A DNA stretch of 6,964 nucleotides from Lentisalinibacter sp964602525 (lineage in GTDB: Bacteria > Pseudomonadota > Gammaproteobacteria > Steroidobacterales > Woeseiaceae): NCBI GenBank assembly GCA_964602525.1, contig CAZRSA010000143.1, positions 1-6,964 of the forward strand, read 5' to 3'. The notes beneath the pieces are model-generated. The model was not told the origin of the DNA, did not search any database, and worked only from the letters and a program-made list of their open reading frames with translations. Position numbers and translations under genes: made by a program. Below, piece after piece: positions 6,865-6,964 of the stretch (positions are counted from its first letter, which is position 1; every line of letters begins with the position of its first letter).

Positions 6865-6887
6865 GGGAGGGCCTTCGGGCCCGACCC
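6865..6887 (+). terminator. Hairpin after the MATE gene; likely terminator, REP-like
   Basis: Ten bases past the MATE stop, GGGCC and GGCCC close on a TTCG tetraloop (6869-6882), with an outer GGG/CCC pairing across a small internal loop. A T-rich run, GTTCTTCTATT (6888-6898), follows, though it is not a pure T-tract. A competing stem, CTCCC GTGT GGGAG (6856-6869), shares bases with it. The GTGGGAGGG start and GC-rich hairpin resemble the REP elements of pseudomonads and relatives, so it may be an extragenic repeat acting as a terminator. Confidence 0.5.
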
Positions 6888-6905
6888 GTTCTTCTATTGG
6901 CGTCG

Positions 6906-6923
6906 GCCCGCCATCGGGTGGGC
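6906..6923. repeat. Second extragenic hairpin
   Basis: GCCCGCC (6906-6912) pairs with GGTGGGC (6917-6923) around an ATCG loop, with one G-U pair if transcribed rightward. It lies about 20 bp after the first hairpin, an arrangement seen in paired REP elements (BIMEs), but the two are not clear copies of each other. The remaining bases to 6964 contain one more weak bulged stem (6932-6939 with 6950-6956) and no gene start that I can support. Confidence 0.35.
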
Positions 6924-6964
6924 AAGGATGGCAGGGACGCTCACTCGGACGTCCTGTCCTCCTT

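Overview
The window looks like ordinary chromosome from a high-GC bacterium, most likely a gammaproteobacterium. This rests on the NorM-type efflux pump, the FadI-like thiolase, a Na+/alanine-type symporter, strong Shine-Dalgarno sites, G/C-rich third codon positions and a REP-like hairpin after the last gene. The genus cannot be fixed from the sequence. I see no tRNA, rRNA, CRISPR array, insertion sequence or phage gene.

Layout. (1) Positions 22-2182, plus strand: a tight three-gene cluster. It holds an unrecognised small protein with one hydrophobic segment (22-498), a DUF427/NTP_transf_9 protein overlapping it by 38 bp (461-1018), and a microsomal-type epoxide hydrolase 9 bp further on (1028-2182). 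(2) Positions 2179-3909, minus strand: an AGCS-family sodium:amino-acid symporter, which meets the hydrolase tail to tail with a 4-bp overlap. (3) Positions 4053-5339, minus strand: a FadI-like acyl-CoA thiolase. The 143-bp gap between thiolase and symporter holds a good extended -10 box and an inverted repeat, so the symporter probably has its own promoter. (4) Positions 5479-6855, plus strand: a NorM-type MATE efflux pump, divergent from the thiolase. Its leader carries a 14-bp tandem repeat that runs into the start codon. (5) Positions 6856-6964: no gene, but a run of hairpins including a likely terminator/REP-like element.

How the genes fit together. The hydrolase opens epoxides to diols, the thiolase performs the last step of beta-oxidation, the symporter imports small amino acids and the MATE pump exports cationic toxic compounds. 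They suit an environmental heterotroph handling lipids or hydrocarbons, but nothing shows that they form one pathway. Only the first three genes are arranged like a true operon.

I found no clear new multi-gene system. The observations most worth a second look are the roughly 90-residue soluble insertion inside the symporter, the unnamed small protein coupled to DUF427 and the epoxide hydrolase, the inverted repeat over the symporter promoter, and the 14-bp repeat before the MATE gene.
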